DNA from: Microbacterium sp. KUDC0406
GTDB lineage: Bacteria; Actinomycetota; Actinomycetes; Actinomycetales; Microbacteriaceae
Assembly (NCBI RefSeq): GCF_021582875.1
Contig: NZ_CP091138.1
Location: 3,100,001 to 3,164,000 of the forward strand
DNA length: 64,000 bases
Reading direction: 5' to 3'
In this document: in pieces, positions 18,751 through 27,049 of the stretch
How positions within the stretch are numbered: position 1 is the stretch's first letter
Layout: each line of letters starts with the position of its first letter
Translations under genes and position numbers: made by a program
Notes under the pieces: generated by a model
The model's database searches: none
Told to the model about the DNA's origin: nothing
The model's input: the letters and a program-made list of their open reading frames with translations, nothing else

Positions 18751-20097
18751 TCAGGGCGCCGCCGCGCGGAACGCCTCGTAGTCGGCGAGAGAGACCTCGG
18801 CGTAGTCGTACGACCAGGTCAGCAGCGACTCGGCTACGCGCCCGCCGTCGCCGATGTACCCGATCGCACGGGTCGCTGCCACGGACTGGCTGTGCGCCCT
18901 GGCGAGCGTCGCCGCGCACGCCTGCGCGTAGGCGGCGAACGGGGCGTCGTCGAGCTCCTCGGTCTCGATGCCGCCCTTCATGTCGTGGAACTGCCGCACG
19001 TAGTAGTCGGTCCCCTCGCTGCGCAGGTGTCCGAGGAACGGATCCGACAGCCCCTGCAGGATCTTCTGCATCGTCACCACGCGAGACCCCTCGCCGAACG
19101 TCTCGACCCGTTCGCGCAGCGCGTCGGGCTGTGGGATGCTGCCGTACTCGGCGAGCACGCTCCGGCCGGCCTCCTTCGACTGCATGAGCAGGGAGTTGCC
19201 GTCACCGTCCTGCAGCAGCACGAGGTAGCAGCGCGTGCCGACGCTGCCCACGCCCACCACGCGTCGCACGATGTCGGCCACCCGGTAGTGCTCGAACAGC
19301 TGAGTGACATCCGGAGACGTCGTCCGCCGGAAGTCGTGCACCAGGCCGTCGACGAGCCGGCGGGTGTCATCGGCGACCGGGCTCATCGCCGGAGGGTCGG
19401 GCACGAACCGCAGCCGTCCGCCGGAATCCGCGGTCGTCAGCCGCCGCACCGCGCGCTCGCCGGTCCGCCGCTCGGCCTGCTTCACCGAGCGGCGCACGGC
19501 CTTGCGCGACGCATCGTCGAGCACCGCCATCGATGCCGAAACCGTGAAGTGCGCGAAGTACCGGTCGGTCGGGCTGAGCTTCGTCGCACGGCGCAGACCG
19601 CGCACGTAGGCGGTGATCGCGGCGCGCGCCGCCTCCTCGGTGGCCGCCTCCGATCGTCTGGCTGCGCGCCCGCCGATCACGATGCTGGTCACCAGGCGCT
19701 TGACGTCCCACTCCCAGGGCGCCCCCGCCGCCTCGTCGAAGTCGTTCAGGTCGAACACCAGGGAGCGCTCCGGCGAGGCGTAGAACCCGAAGTTCGACAC
19801 GTGCGCGTCACCGCAGGACGCGACGAGGATGCCGCTGTGCGGAGCATCCGCGAGATCTGCGGCCATCAGCGCCGCCGTGCCGCGGAAGAACGCGAACGGG
19901 CTCGCGGCCATGCGCTCGCGGCGCAGCGGCACCAGGTCGGGCACCCGGGTGGCGTTCTGCGCTTCGAGGATCCCGAGCGGATCGCGCCCGCCGCCGGCCT
20001 GCCTGGCCAGCTCCGACCGAGGCCGTTCTCGGCGCACCCGTCGTCCCTGCTCGAGCTGCTCTGCGCGCGAGGACGGTGCCGCCCAGTCGTCTGTCAT
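18751..20097 (-). CDS. DUF2252 domain-containing protein
   Basis: A 448-residue DUF2252 protein with a kinase-like (APH/HipA-related) fold: FFRGTAALMAADLA, then the catalytic-loop-like SCGDAHVSNFGFY and the DFG-like FDLNDFDEA, plus WEWDVKRLVTSIVI. The HxxN and D residues are all present, so phosphotransfer is possible, but no substrate is known for the family. The ATG at 20097 is chosen because the family starts with a short RAEQLEQGRRVR helix; the open frame further upstream is antisense to other genes. It is convergent with the isomerase gene (27 bp apart). Confidence 0.82.
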   Translation of the reverse strand: MTDDWAAPSSRAEQLEQGRRVRRERPRSELARQAGGGRDPLGILEAQNATRVPDLVPLRRERMAASPFAFFRGTAALMAADLADAPHSGILVASCGDAHVSNFGFYASPERSLVFDLNDFDEAAGAPWEWDVKRLVTSIVIGGRAARRSEAATEEAARAAITAYVRGLRRATKLSPTDRYFAHFTVSASMAVLDDASRKAVRRSVKQAERRTGERAVRRLTTADSGGRLRFVPDPPAMSPVADDTRRLVDGLVHDFRRTTSPDVTQLFEHYRVADIVRRVVGVGSVGTRCYLVLLQDGDGNSLLMQSKEAGRSVLAEYGSIPQPDALRERVETFGEGSRVVTMQKILQGLSDPFLGHLRSEGTDYYVRQFHDMKGGIETEELDDAPFAAYAQACAATLARAHSQSVAATRAIGYIGDGGRVAESLLTWSYDYAEVSLADYEAFRAAAP

Positions 20098-20140
20098 GCG
20101 CTCATCATCCCGCTCGGGGCGCGGGCGGCGCCAGGTGCCG

Positions 20141-20156
20141 GCCCTTCGACAGGCTC
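20141..20156 (+). repeat. CTTCGACAGGCTC repeat, intergenic copy
   Basis: GCCCTTCGACAGGCTC in the 150-bp gap between the divergent DUF2252 and DUF998 genes is a further, truncated copy of the repeat found inside three genes of the arabinan locus. The remainder of the gap presumably holds the two divergent promoters; no clear boxes are seen. Confidence 0.6.
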
Positions 20157-20247
20157 GAAGACCCGTCTTCGTGGGGAGCGAAGCGGGCTCGACCGGGGTG
20201 GGTGAGGCGGAGGTCGATCCGCCACCGCGTGACGATATCCTCTGCGC

Positions 20248-21336
20248 ATGGCAACTTCCCCCGCAGCGCTGCACACCGATCCGTCCAGCCGCAGCGCCAC
20301 CGCGCTGGAGTCGCTGTCCATCGGCGTCGGAGCGGTCGCGTTCGTCATGGCCGCGCTGGTGGCGCTGCCGGTGTTCGGATTCCAGGACGCGCCGATCGCC
20401 GGCCCGGGCTCGATCGGCCAGTACGCGGCGCTCGCGTCGGCCGTCGTCGCCGCCCTCGCCTTCATCGCCGGGCGCTACGTCGTGCGCGAGCGCGGCGAGC
20501 GGGTCACGTTCCTCGAGGTCACGGATGTCGCGGCACTGGCCTTCGCGCACGCCGTCATCGCGCTGCTGGGCTGGACGCTGCTCGCCGACATCCTGGAGAG
20601 GGGTTTCATCGGTGCGACGGTGTTCGCCTTCCCGCTGCTGATCCTCTCCGGGGCGGCCGCGGCGGTCACCGCCTATGTCGTTTTCTTCTCGGCCACGCAC
20701 ATGGACCTCTCGCTGCTGGCGACCGTGCTGGCGGTGTTCCTCGTCTTCGGCGTGATGGCGAGCATGCTCACCGCGAGCGACCCGAAGTGGTGGGAGGAGA
20801 ACCTCAGCGCCCTCGGCATGACCGACGACCTCTCCGCGATGGCGTTCAACCTCACGCTCATCGTCGCCGGCTTCATCGTCACGATTTTGGTGCGGTACGC
20901 CACCAAGAGCTCGTCGATCCGCAGCGCCCCCGGCATCGTGTGGGTGCGGACGCTGCTCGTGATCGTCGGCGTCTTCCTCGGCTGCGTGGGCGTGTTCCCC
21001 GTCGACGAGTTCTTCCTGGTGCACAACAGCGTCGCCACCGGCATGGCCGTGGCCTTCACCGCGATCGTGATCGGCCTGCGCTGGTGGGTGCCGCGGATGC
21101 CGCGCGGCTTCCTGCTGATGGGATATGTCTTCGTCGCCGTCGTGGTGCTCGTGGGCATCTTCTTCGCCACCGGCTACTACACGCTGACCGCGGTCGAGCT
21201 GGTCGCCGGCATCCTGGTGTTCTCCTGGATCATCCTGTTCATCCGCGCCGCCGCCGCCATCGAGGAGGACGCGGGGACGGATGCCGCGGCGCAGGAGGCC
21301 GCCCTCGATCGGGCCGCGGCCGCGGCGGGCGCATGA
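20248..21336 (+). CDS. DUF998-type multi-spanning membrane protein
   Basis: A 362-residue integral membrane protein with about nine hydrophobic segments spread over the whole length. The segment SDPKWWEENLSALGM between helices is the mark of DUF998 proteins, in which it lies on the outside. The C-terminal tail after FIRAAAAIEEDAG is acidic and alanine-rich and probably cytoplasmic. Function is unknown; family members occur as lone membrane proteins or sensors. The next gene overlaps by 4 bp (ATGA), so the two membrane proteins are co-translated. Confidence 0.75.
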   Translation: MATSPAALHTDPSSRSATALESLSIGVGAVAFVMAALVALPVFGFQDAPIAGPGSIGQYAALASAVVAALAFIAGRYVVRERGERVTFLEVTDVAALAFAHAVIALLGWTLLADILERGFIGATVFAFPLLILSGAAAAVTAYVVFFSATHMDLSLLATVLAVFLVFGVMASMLTASDPKWWEENLSALGMTDDLSAMAFNLTLIVAGFIVTILVRYATKSSSIRSAPGIVWVRTLLVIVGVFLGCVGVFPVDEFFLVHNSVATGMAVAFTAIVIGLRWWVPRMPRGFLLMGYVFVAVVVLVGIFFATGYYTLTAVELVAGILVFSWIILFIRAAAAIEEDAGTDAAAQEAALDRAAAAAGA

Positions 21337-22385
21337 GTGCCCCGGCCCCGGCACCCGCCGGACTCTCGCCGAGCCTGCGCACTCTCATCGGCCTGGCCGC
21401 CGCCGTCGTCGTGCTCGCGGGGATGCGCGCGGCTGGCCAGCTGATCGGACCGCTCGCGCTCGGCGCCGTGCTGGTCATCATCTGTCACCCGCTGCGGCAT
21501 CCGCTCGAGCGCGCCGGATGGCCGCGCTGGGCGGCGACGACCGCGGTCATCGTGCTCGGCTTCATCGTGCTGATCGTGATGGCGCTGCTGCTCGGCTTCG
21601 CCGGCGCGCGATTCGCCGGCATGGTGGCCGACTACGCGGACGAGCTGGTGAAGACGGTCGAGAACCTCGGCGGCCTGCTGGGCGGTCTCGGGCTGGATCA
21701 GGCGTCGCTCGGCTCGGTGCTCACCCCGGGCGCGATCGCCGGGTATGCGGCATCCCTCGTCGGCAGCACGGTGAACGTGCTGACCGCGCTGTTCTTCGTG
21801 TTCGCGTACATCGTGTTCATGTCGGCGGATGCCTCGCGCTACTCCCGCGCGGAGAAGCTGTTCGGCCCGGAGTCGGTGCCGCAGCTCACCCGGTTCCGGG
21901 ACTACTCCCGCAACGTGCGGCGCTACTACGTGATCAACGCCGCCTTCGGCGCAGTCGTGGCGATCATCGACGGGCTGGCGCTGTGGGCGGTGGGTGTGCC
22001 CGCGCCGATCGTGTGGGCCATCCTCGCGTTCGTGACCAACTTCATCCCGAACATCGGCTTCGTGATCGGCCTGATCCCGCCGGCGATCCTGGCTCTGGTC
22101 GTGGGCGGCTGGCCGCTGATGCTCGCCGTCATCGCGATCTACATCGTCGTGAACGTCACGCTGCAGGTGTTCATCCAGCCGAAGTTCGTCAGCGACGCGG
22201 TCAGCCTCAGCCTCACGCTGAGCTTCGTGTCGGTGGCGTTCTGGACGTTCATCATCGGCCCGCTCGGCGCGATCCTCTGCATTCCGCTCACCCTGCTGGT
22301 GCGCGCCCTCGTGCTCGAGGGCGACCCGCAGCAGCGCTGGCTGCGCTGGCTGTCCGGCGACGGCACGGTCGGCCGCGGCTTCTGA
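21333..22385 (+). CDS. AI-2E family (TqsA/PerM-like) transporter
   Basis: A 350-residue permease of the AI-2E exporter superfamily. It has paired N-terminal helices, a central soluble stretch (FAGMVADYADELVKTVENL), then the conserved block RYYVINAAFGAVVAIIDGL and FVTNFIPNIGFVIGLIPPAI, and a final IGPLGAILCIPLTLLVRALV. Members include quorum-signal exporters and sodium/proton antiporters, so substrate cannot be assigned. The start overlaps the DUF998 stop. A strong hairpin follows 2 bp after the stop codon. Confidence 0.85.
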   Translation: MSAPAPAPAGLSPSLRTLIGLAAAVVVLAGMRAAGQLIGPLALGAVLVIICHPLRHPLERAGWPRWAATTAVIVLGFIVLIVMALLLGFAGARFAGMVADYADELVKTVENLGGLLGGLGLDQASLGSVLTPGAIAGYAASLVGSTVNVLTALFFVFAYIVFMSADASRYSRAEKLFGPESVPQLTRFRDYSRNVRRYYVINAAFGAVVAIIDGLALWAVGVPAPIVWAILAFVTNFIPNIGFVIGLIPPAILALVVGGWPLMLAVIAIYIVVNVTLQVFIQPKFVSDAVSLSLTLSFVSVAFWTFIIGPLGAILCIPLTLLVRALVLEGDPQQRWLRWLSGDGTVGRGF

Positions 22386-22387
22386 TT

Positions 22388-22447
22388 CCCTGGCATCCGC
22401 ATGCCAGGGATGCCTTTCGGCGTTCAGAGGGTCGTGAAGCGCCGAAA
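22388..22447. terminator. Hairpin pair between convergent permease and TetR genes
   Basis: CCCTGGCAT-CCGC-ATGCCAGGG (22388-22409) is a perfect 9-bp stem with a 4-nt loop directly after the permease stop. It is followed by TTTCGGCG...CGCCGAAA (22415-22447), an 8-bp stem. They lie between two convergent genes and probably end both transcripts. No long T run is present. Confidence 0.65.
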
Positions 22448-22473
22448 TCCATCTCCCCGTGCGGCGCGATCGA

Positions 22474-23043
22474 CTACTCGGGGAGAAGCCCGTCCACCAG
22501 CGCGTCGACGACCTCGTCGGTCGAGGTGTCCGGATCGATCGGCGAGGTCAGGCGGTCCAGCAGTAGCCCGTCGATCGCGTAGTGGAACAGGGCGATCTCG
22601 CGACGGCCGCCGGGCAGTCCGGCGGCCTGGTTGAACGCCACGTCGCCGTCGAAGCCGGCACGCTGCCAGGCCGCCATCATCGCGGCGAGCTCGGGACGCC
22701 GCGCGGATTCGAGCCGCAGCTCGAACAGCGCGAGGGTCACCTCCCGCTCGGTGGAGAGGCGCCGCACGATATCGCGCACGTAGTCGGCGAACAGTGCGCG
22801 GCTGGGCGTCTCGGATACCCGGCGGGCCAGGTCATCGGGGGTCGGGGCCAGCCGTGCGCCGATGCGCTCGAACAGCCCGGCGATCAGGGCGTCGCGGCTG
22901 CGGAAGTAGTTGGACGTGGTGCCGATCGGCACGCCGGCGCGTTCGTCGACGGCGCGATGGGTGAGCCCGCGAGATCCCTCGGCCGCCAGCAGGGCGATGC
23001 CGGCATCGGCGAGGGCGTTGCGTCGTGACTCGTTCTTGGCCAT
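22474..23043 (-). CDS. TetR family transcriptional regulator
   Basis: A 189-residue TetR regulator. The N-terminal helix-turn-helix reads ALADAGIALLAAEGSRGLTH, then RAVDERAGVPIGTTSNYF, as in the PF00440 domain; the C-terminal part is helical and would bind a ligand. The ATG at 23043 sits at the domain edge. It is divergent from a DHFR-like gene; the 73-bp gap carries two direct copies of a 17-bp sequence that probably are its binding sites, so it likely controls itself and that gene. Confidence 0.85.
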   Translation of the reverse strand: MAKNESRRNALADAGIALLAAEGSRGLTHRAVDERAGVPIGTTSNYFRSRDALIAGLFERIGARLAPTPDDLARRVSETPSRALFADYVRDIVRRLSTEREVTLALFELRLESARRPELAAMMAAWQRAGFDGDVAFNQAAGLPGGRREIALFHYAIDGLLLDRLTSPIDPDTSTDEVVDALVDGLLPE

Positions 23044-23057
23044 GGGAAAAGGGTAGC

Positions 23058-23099
23058 TGAACCACTGCACCTGTTGTACTCTTGAACCACTGCACCTGT
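23058..23099. promoter_or_regulatory. Two direct repeats between tetR and the DHFR-like gene
   Basis: TGAACCACTGCACCTGT occurs at 23058-23074 and again at 23083-23099, a 25-bp period (about 2.4 helical turns). Between them TTGTACTC could serve as a promoter box. Identical tandem copies in the short divergent space point to TetR operators. On the other strand the unit reads ACAGGTGCAGTGGTTCA. Confidence 0.65.
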
Positions 23100-23116
23100 C
23101 GTGAATGGAGAACGAG

Positions 23117-23686
23117 ATGCGTGAACTCACCTATTACGTCGCCGTCAGCCTCGATGGTTTCATCGCCGGACCTGGGGGCGAGTTCGACTTCTTCCTCGCG
23201 GAAGGCGACCACCGGGACACGATCAACGAGCGTTTCAATCAGACGATCCCCACACAGATCAACGAGGCGCTGGGCATCCCGACCGACGGAGAGCTGTTCG
23301 ACACGGTCCTGATGGGCTGGAACACCTACGCCGTCGGGCTGCCGACGGTGCCCAGCCCGTACCGGCACCTGCGGCAGGTGGTCTTCACCAGTCGCACGCC
23401 CGACCCCGTGGACGGTGTCGAGTTCACCGATCGCGACCCGGTCGAGGTCGTGTGCGAGCTGAAGTCCGAGCCGGGAAAGGGCATCTGGCTGTGCGGCGGC
23501 GGCGCGCTCGCCGCGGCGCTGGCCGAAGAGATCGATCGCCTGGTGCTGAAGATCAACCCGGTGCTCGCCGGCGCGGGCATCCCGCTGTTCGGCGAGCGGC
23601 GCTACGCCCCGAAAGCCCTCGCGCGCACGGCGACGACGGCGTTCGAGTCCGGCGTCGTGCTGGCCGAGTACGAGCGGGCGGCCTGA
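23117..23686 (+). CDS. Dihydrofolate reductase family (RibD C-terminal domain) protein
   Basis: A 189-residue protein of the DHFR/RibD-C fold: YYVAVSLDGFIAGPGG at the N-terminus, LMGWNTYAVGLP, and the NADPH-site region WLCGGGALAAALAEEIDRL followed by INPVLAGAGIPLF. Members are NADPH-dependent reductases with mostly unknown substrates. GGAG 8 nt before the ATG at 23117 favours this start over the in-frame ATG at 23105. The divergent TetR gene probably regulates it. Confidence 0.85.
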   Translation: MRELTYYVAVSLDGFIAGPGGEFDFFLAEGDHRDTINERFNQTIPTQINEALGIPTDGELFDTVLMGWNTYAVGLPTVPSPYRHLRQVVFTSRTPDPVDGVEFTDRDPVEVVCELKSEPGKGIWLCGGGALAAALAEEIDRLVLKINPVLAGAGIPLFGERRYAPKALARTATTAFESGVVLAEYERAA

Positions 23687-23701
23687 CGGCATCCTCGGAG
23701 G

Positions 23702-23742
23702 TGCTTTTCGCTGCCCCGCCGGCGTCGCGGCGCCGAAAAGCA
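23702..23742. terminator. Bidirectional hairpin between convergent genes
   Basis: TGCTTTTCG (23702-23710) pairs with CGAAAAGCA (23734-23742). The stem carries A/T runs on both sides, which suits termination of both the DHFR-like gene and the convergent gene at 23774. Confidence 0.6.
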
Positions 23743-23773
23743 TCCCTGGCTCGGAGGGGCGGACCGGAGAACA

Positions 23774-24358
23774 TCAGGTCGGCGGCAGTCGCAGCACCTG
23801 CGATTCGCCGCCGGTCACGTCATCGGCGATGCGCAGGCTGCGGGCGAGATCGTCGAGCGCACTCTCGAGCGTGCCGAAGCGCTCCCGGTCGCCGCACACC
23901 GCGTTCAGTGTGATCAGGTGCGTCCCGGTGTCCCAGGTGTAGGTCGCGAACGGGGGAGTGCCCGGCTTCGGCGGCAGCGGCATCGTCAGCTTCTCTCCGA
24001 CGCCCAGCGGGGTGGCGAAACTCACGGTGTCGTCGTACTCCATCGGCATCATCGCCCGCGCGGTGCGCAGCTGCGGCGTGAGCTCCTGCGTGGTCGCGAT
24101 GGCGACCACGAGATCCGGATCGGCCCTCCACGTCCACGCCAGCACCCGGCCGTCGGCCTTCCGCATCGCGAACGGCACCGCCTGGCTGGCCAGCCAGGAT
24201 CCGAACGCCGAGCCGGGACGGGCCTCCGCGCCGAAGGCCGCGTTACCCTGGCCCAGCAGCATCCGGATGGCCGCCTTGCGATGGCGCCGTCCCTTCCAGC
24301 CCAGCGAGCCGGTGACGGGGATCCAGAGCCCGGGGTCGGCGGAGGAGACGAGGCGCAT
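23774..24358 (-). CDS. Conserved hypothetical protein (194 aa)
   Basis: I do not recognise this family. The protein starts MRLVSSADPGLWIPVTGSLG, has a basic segment WKGRRHRKAAIRMLLGQG, then alternating strands (VLAWTWRADPDLVVAIATT, FATYTWDTGTHLITLNA) and a final helix with a regularly spaced DDLARSLRI. There is no signal peptide or membrane segment. The composition is that of a soluble alpha/beta protein. The ATG at 24358 gives the shortest frame with good coding character; an upstream in-frame extension runs to 24544. It stands alone between convergent and same-strand neighbours. Confidence 0.6.
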   Translation of the reverse strand: MRLVSSADPGLWIPVTGSLGWKGRRHRKAAIRMLLGQGNAAFGAEARPGSAFGSWLASQAVPFAMRKADGRVLAWTWRADPDLVVAIATTQELTPQLRTARAMMPMEYDDTVSFATPLGVGEKLTMPLPPKPGTPPFATYTWDTGTHLITLNAVCGDRERFGTLESALDDLARSLRIADDVTGGESQVLRLPPT

Positions 24359-24402
24359 GACACGAGGGTAGAGGATGCCCCTCGGTGCTGGCTCCGAGCG
24401 AG

Positions 24403-24825
24403 CTAGGCGTCGTACGGCTGCGCGCGCACCCAGGGGATTGGGAGCAGGTCGGCCGGTGAGACCACGCCGATCTCGCCCCCGTGATCGACGATCACACGGA
24501 GGCGCTCGCCGTAGCGCGGCACGAGCTCTCGGCACACCCCGCACGGGTTGATCACGCGAGGCGTGCCGGCGGAGTCCATCCCCACGGCGACGATCGTGTG
24601 CAGCGCGTCTTCACCGGCGATGGCGGCGTTCGCGATCGCGCTCGGCTCTGCGCAGATGTTCACACGATCCGAGGCGAGGTGCAGCCCGAGATGCACGTCC
24701 CCCGAACCGCCGCGGACCGCGGCGGCCACCCGGTGGTCTCGCTCGTCGTAGGCGCGTAGCAGGAGCTCGGATGCCGCGCGCACGAGCTCCTCATCATCGG
24801 TCGTCAGCGATTCCACCGCGTTCAC
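24403..24825 (-). CDS. Cytidine/blasticidin-S deaminase-like protein
   Basis: A 140-residue zinc-dependent deaminase. The zinc and proton-shuttle motif NICAEPSAIANA (Cys and Glu) and the second zinc pair PCGVCREL are in place, as in cytidine deaminases and blasticidin-S deaminase. The N-terminal helix LVRAASELLLRAYDERDHRV is also typical. It should deaminate a cytosine-type nucleoside or an analogue. The GTG start overlaps the stop of the aldehyde dehydrogenase (GTGA), making it the last gene of the long leftward catabolic operon, though its chemistry does not fit that pathway clearly. Confidence 0.8.
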   Translation of the reverse strand: MNAVESLTTDDEELVRAASELLLRAYDERDHRVAAAVRGGSGDVHLGLHLASDRVNICAEPSAIANAAIAGEDALHTIVAVGMDSAGTPRVINPCGVCRELVPRYGERLRVIVDHGGEIGVVSPADLLPIPWVRAQPYDA

Positions 24826-26258
24826 TCCACTCCGGTGTAGGTGGTCTTCTCCCAGGTGTAGAACTGGGTGGCGGTGTGCCCCTGCTCGCGGAACGTGTTC
24901 GAGGAAGACTCCTTGACGCCGCCGAAGGGCACGTGAAGGTCGAGCCCGGATGTCGGACGGTTCACCTTCACGACTCCGGCCTGCACACGATCCGCGAAAT
25001 CGCTCGCGTGCTTCAGAGAGGTCGTGCAGATGCCGGCGGTGAGGCCATAGGGCGAGTCGTTCAGCGCGGCGAGGCCGGCCTCGTAGTCGGGGACGTCGAT
25101 CACGGCGACGACGGGCCCGAAGATCTCGTCCGTGGCGATGGGCGCGGAGTGGTCGACGTCGACGGCGACGACGGGAGCGAAGTTCAGGCCGTCGGCATCC
25201 GCTGCCCCGGTGAGCAGACGCGCGCCGCCGTCCAGCGCCCCCTGCACGGCCGAGACATCGTTCCTCAGCTGGTCTTCGCTCACCACCGGGCCCATCGTGG
25301 TCGCCGCGTCCAGCCCGTCACCCGGCGCGTAGCCGCCCGCCAGATCCACGAGCTCATGCAGGAAGGCCTCGCGGATGCCCGGGGTCACGTAGACGCGCGA
25401 CGTCGCAGTGCAGGCCTGGCCGGTCAGCGAGAAGCCACCCGCCGCCACCACCTGCGCGGCACGGCGGGCGTCGGCGTCGTCGACCACGAGCACTCCGTTC
25501 TTCCCGCCCATCTCCAGCTGGACGCGGGCGCGGCGCGCCTGCAGCGTCTTCTCCAACCCGAGTCCCACCGCGGTGGAACCCGTGAACGACAGCGCACCGA
25601 TGCGGGGGTCGCGCGCGATGGCGTCGCCGACGATGCGCCCGCTGCCGTGCACGACGTTGAACACCCCGTCCGGCAGGCCCGCCTCGTGCAGCGCGACCGC
25701 GAGATGCGTCGCAGACATGGGGGTCAGCTCGGCGGGCTTCATGACGACGGCATTCCCGCTGATCAGCGCGGGAGCCGTCTTCCAGGCCGGGATCGCGATC
25801 GGGAAGTTCCACGGCGTGATGAGGCCGACGACGCCGATCGGCTCGCGGCGCGTCGTCACCGTCGTGCCCGGGATGGCGCTGCCGAAGATGCTCCCGGTGG
25901 ACGCCCATCCGAGCGAGCCGAAGAACTGCAGCACGCCGATCGCTCGCCCGACCTCGCCGGTCGCCTCGGCGATCGTCTTGCCCTCTTCGCGCACGAGATC
26001 GGCGGCGACCTGCGGCGTCCTCTCCCGGAGGATCTCCGCCGCCTTGAGCAGGATCGCACCGCGCGCGGGGAGGGGCATCCGGGCCCAGGCGGGCTGCGCG
26101 GCGACGGCCGCGCTGATCGCGGTGTCGACCTCGGCTGCGGAACCCGACGGCGAGAGCACCGCCACTTCGCCGGGATGCGCCGGGTTCCTGCGCTCCTTCT
26201 CCGGGTCGCCGAGGAGCGATCCGCCGATGAGGTGCTTCGCGAGTGCGGGAGTGGTCAT
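24822..26258 (-). CDS. Aldehyde dehydrogenase (2-oxoglutarate semialdehyde dehydrogenase-like)
   Basis: A 478-residue NAD(P)-dependent aldehyde dehydrogenase: cofactor segment TPWNFPIAIPAWKTAPAL, FTGSTAVG, catalytic Glu in VQLEMGGKN, and catalytic Cys in SLTGQACTATSR. The form GQACTATSR and the late motif HVPFGGVKESSSNTFREQG are like alpha-ketoglutaric semialdehyde dehydrogenases, which follow dehydratase/aldolase steps in sugar-acid breakdown. A DHDPS-type gene two positions upstream agrees with that. The ATG at 26258 opens the usual N-terminus; neighbours are 16 bp (SDR) and -4 bp (deaminase) away. Confidence 0.83.
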   Translation of the reverse strand: MTTPALAKHLIGGSLLGDPEKERRNPAHPGEVAVLSPSGSAAEVDTAISAAVAAQPAWARMPLPARGAILLKAAEILRERTPQVAADLVREEGKTIAEATGEVGRAIGVLQFFGSLGWASTGSIFGSAIPGTTVTTRREPIGVVGLITPWNFPIAIPAWKTAPALISGNAVVMKPAELTPMSATHLAVALHEAGLPDGVFNVVHGSGRIVGDAIARDPRIGALSFTGSTAVGLGLEKTLQARRARVQLEMGGKNGVLVVDDADARRAAQVVAAGGFSLTGQACTATSRVYVTPGIREAFLHELVDLAGGYAPGDGLDAATTMGPVVSEDQLRNDVSAVQGALDGGARLLTGAADADGLNFAPVVAVDVDHSAPIATDEIFGPVVAVIDVPDYEAGLAALNDSPYGLTAGICTTSLKHASDFADRVQAGVVKVNRPTSGLDLHVPFGGVKESSSNTFREQGHTATQFYTWEKTTYTGVE

Positions 26259-26274
26259 GAGAGTCCTTTCGAGG

Positions 26275-27048
26275 TCACAGCGAACGGACGAGTCCGCCGT
26301 CGCATCGCAGGGCGATGCCGGTGATATAGGAGGCCGGGGCGCTGCACAGGAACGCACCAGCCGCGCCGAACTCGGCGGGGTCGCCGTACCGCCCGGCAGG
26401 GATGCTCTGCTCCGAGCGCTGCCGGACCTCGTCGACGTCCAGGCCCATGCGGGCCGCGGTCGCCGTGTCGAGCGCTGCGACCCGGTCGGTGGCCATCCTG
26501 CCGGGGAGCAGCAGGTTCACGGTGACGCCGTCGCCGGCGACTTCGCCGGCCAGGGTCTTGAGGTAGCCGGCGAGCGCGGCCCGGCCGAGGTTCGAGGAGG
26601 CGAGGTTGTCCAGCGGCGCCGCGACCCCGCTGGAGCCGATCGCGAGGATCCGTCCCCATCGCCGGGCCCGCATCGCGGGAAGCGTGCGGGCCACCAGGTC
26701 CTGCCCCGGAGCGACCAGCTGGGCGAAGGCGGTCTCGACGTCCGCCGCGGTGAGGCCGGCGGCCGGTGAGGCCTTCGGTCCTGGACCGTTGATGACCAGG
26801 ATGTCGATGGGGCCGAACGCCTGCTCGGCGGCCGCGATCGCCGCACCGCGGGAGTTCCGATCGAGCAGGTCGACCTCCAGGCCGATCGCAGAGGGAAGGT
26901 CGGCGGCGATGGCGACGGCCTGCGCTCCCCGTCGGCCGGTGATGACGACATTCGCGCCCTCCCGGCCGAGGGCCTCCGCGACGGCGCGACCGAGGCCGGC
27001 CGTCGAGGCGCCGACGAACGCCGTGCGACCGCGCAGTCCGAGGTCCAT
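26275..27048 (-). CDS. Atypical SDR family oxidoreductase without the Tyr-x-x-x-Lys motif
   Basis: A 257-residue short-chain dehydrogenase-like protein. The N-terminal loop is GASTAGLG instead of TGxxxGIG. Where the catalytic YxxxK should be, the sequence reads LASSNLGRAALAG, so the Tyr is absent and Arg replaces Lys. The rest (AGEVAGDGVTVNLLLPGRMA, ALRCDGGLVRSL) is normal. A known SDR subgroup labelled 3-oxoacyl-ACP reductase-like has this Ser-Asn-Arg form; its chemistry is unclear. It lies 1 bp after the DHDPS-type gene and 16 bp before the aldehyde dehydrogenase, so it works in the same pathway. Confidence 0.75.
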   Translation of the reverse strand: MDLGLRGRTAFVGASTAGLGRAVAEALGREGANVVITGRRGAQAVAIAADLPSAIGLEVDLLDRNSRGAAIAAAEQAFGPIDILVINGPGPKASPAAGLTAADVETAFAQLVAPGQDLVARTLPAMRARRWGRILAIGSSGVAAPLDNLASSNLGRAALAGYLKTLAGEVAGDGVTVNLLLPGRMATDRVAALDTATAARMGLDVDEVRQRSEQSIPAGRYGDPAEFGAAGAFLCSAPASYITGIALRCDGGLVRSL

Positions 27049-27049
27049 G

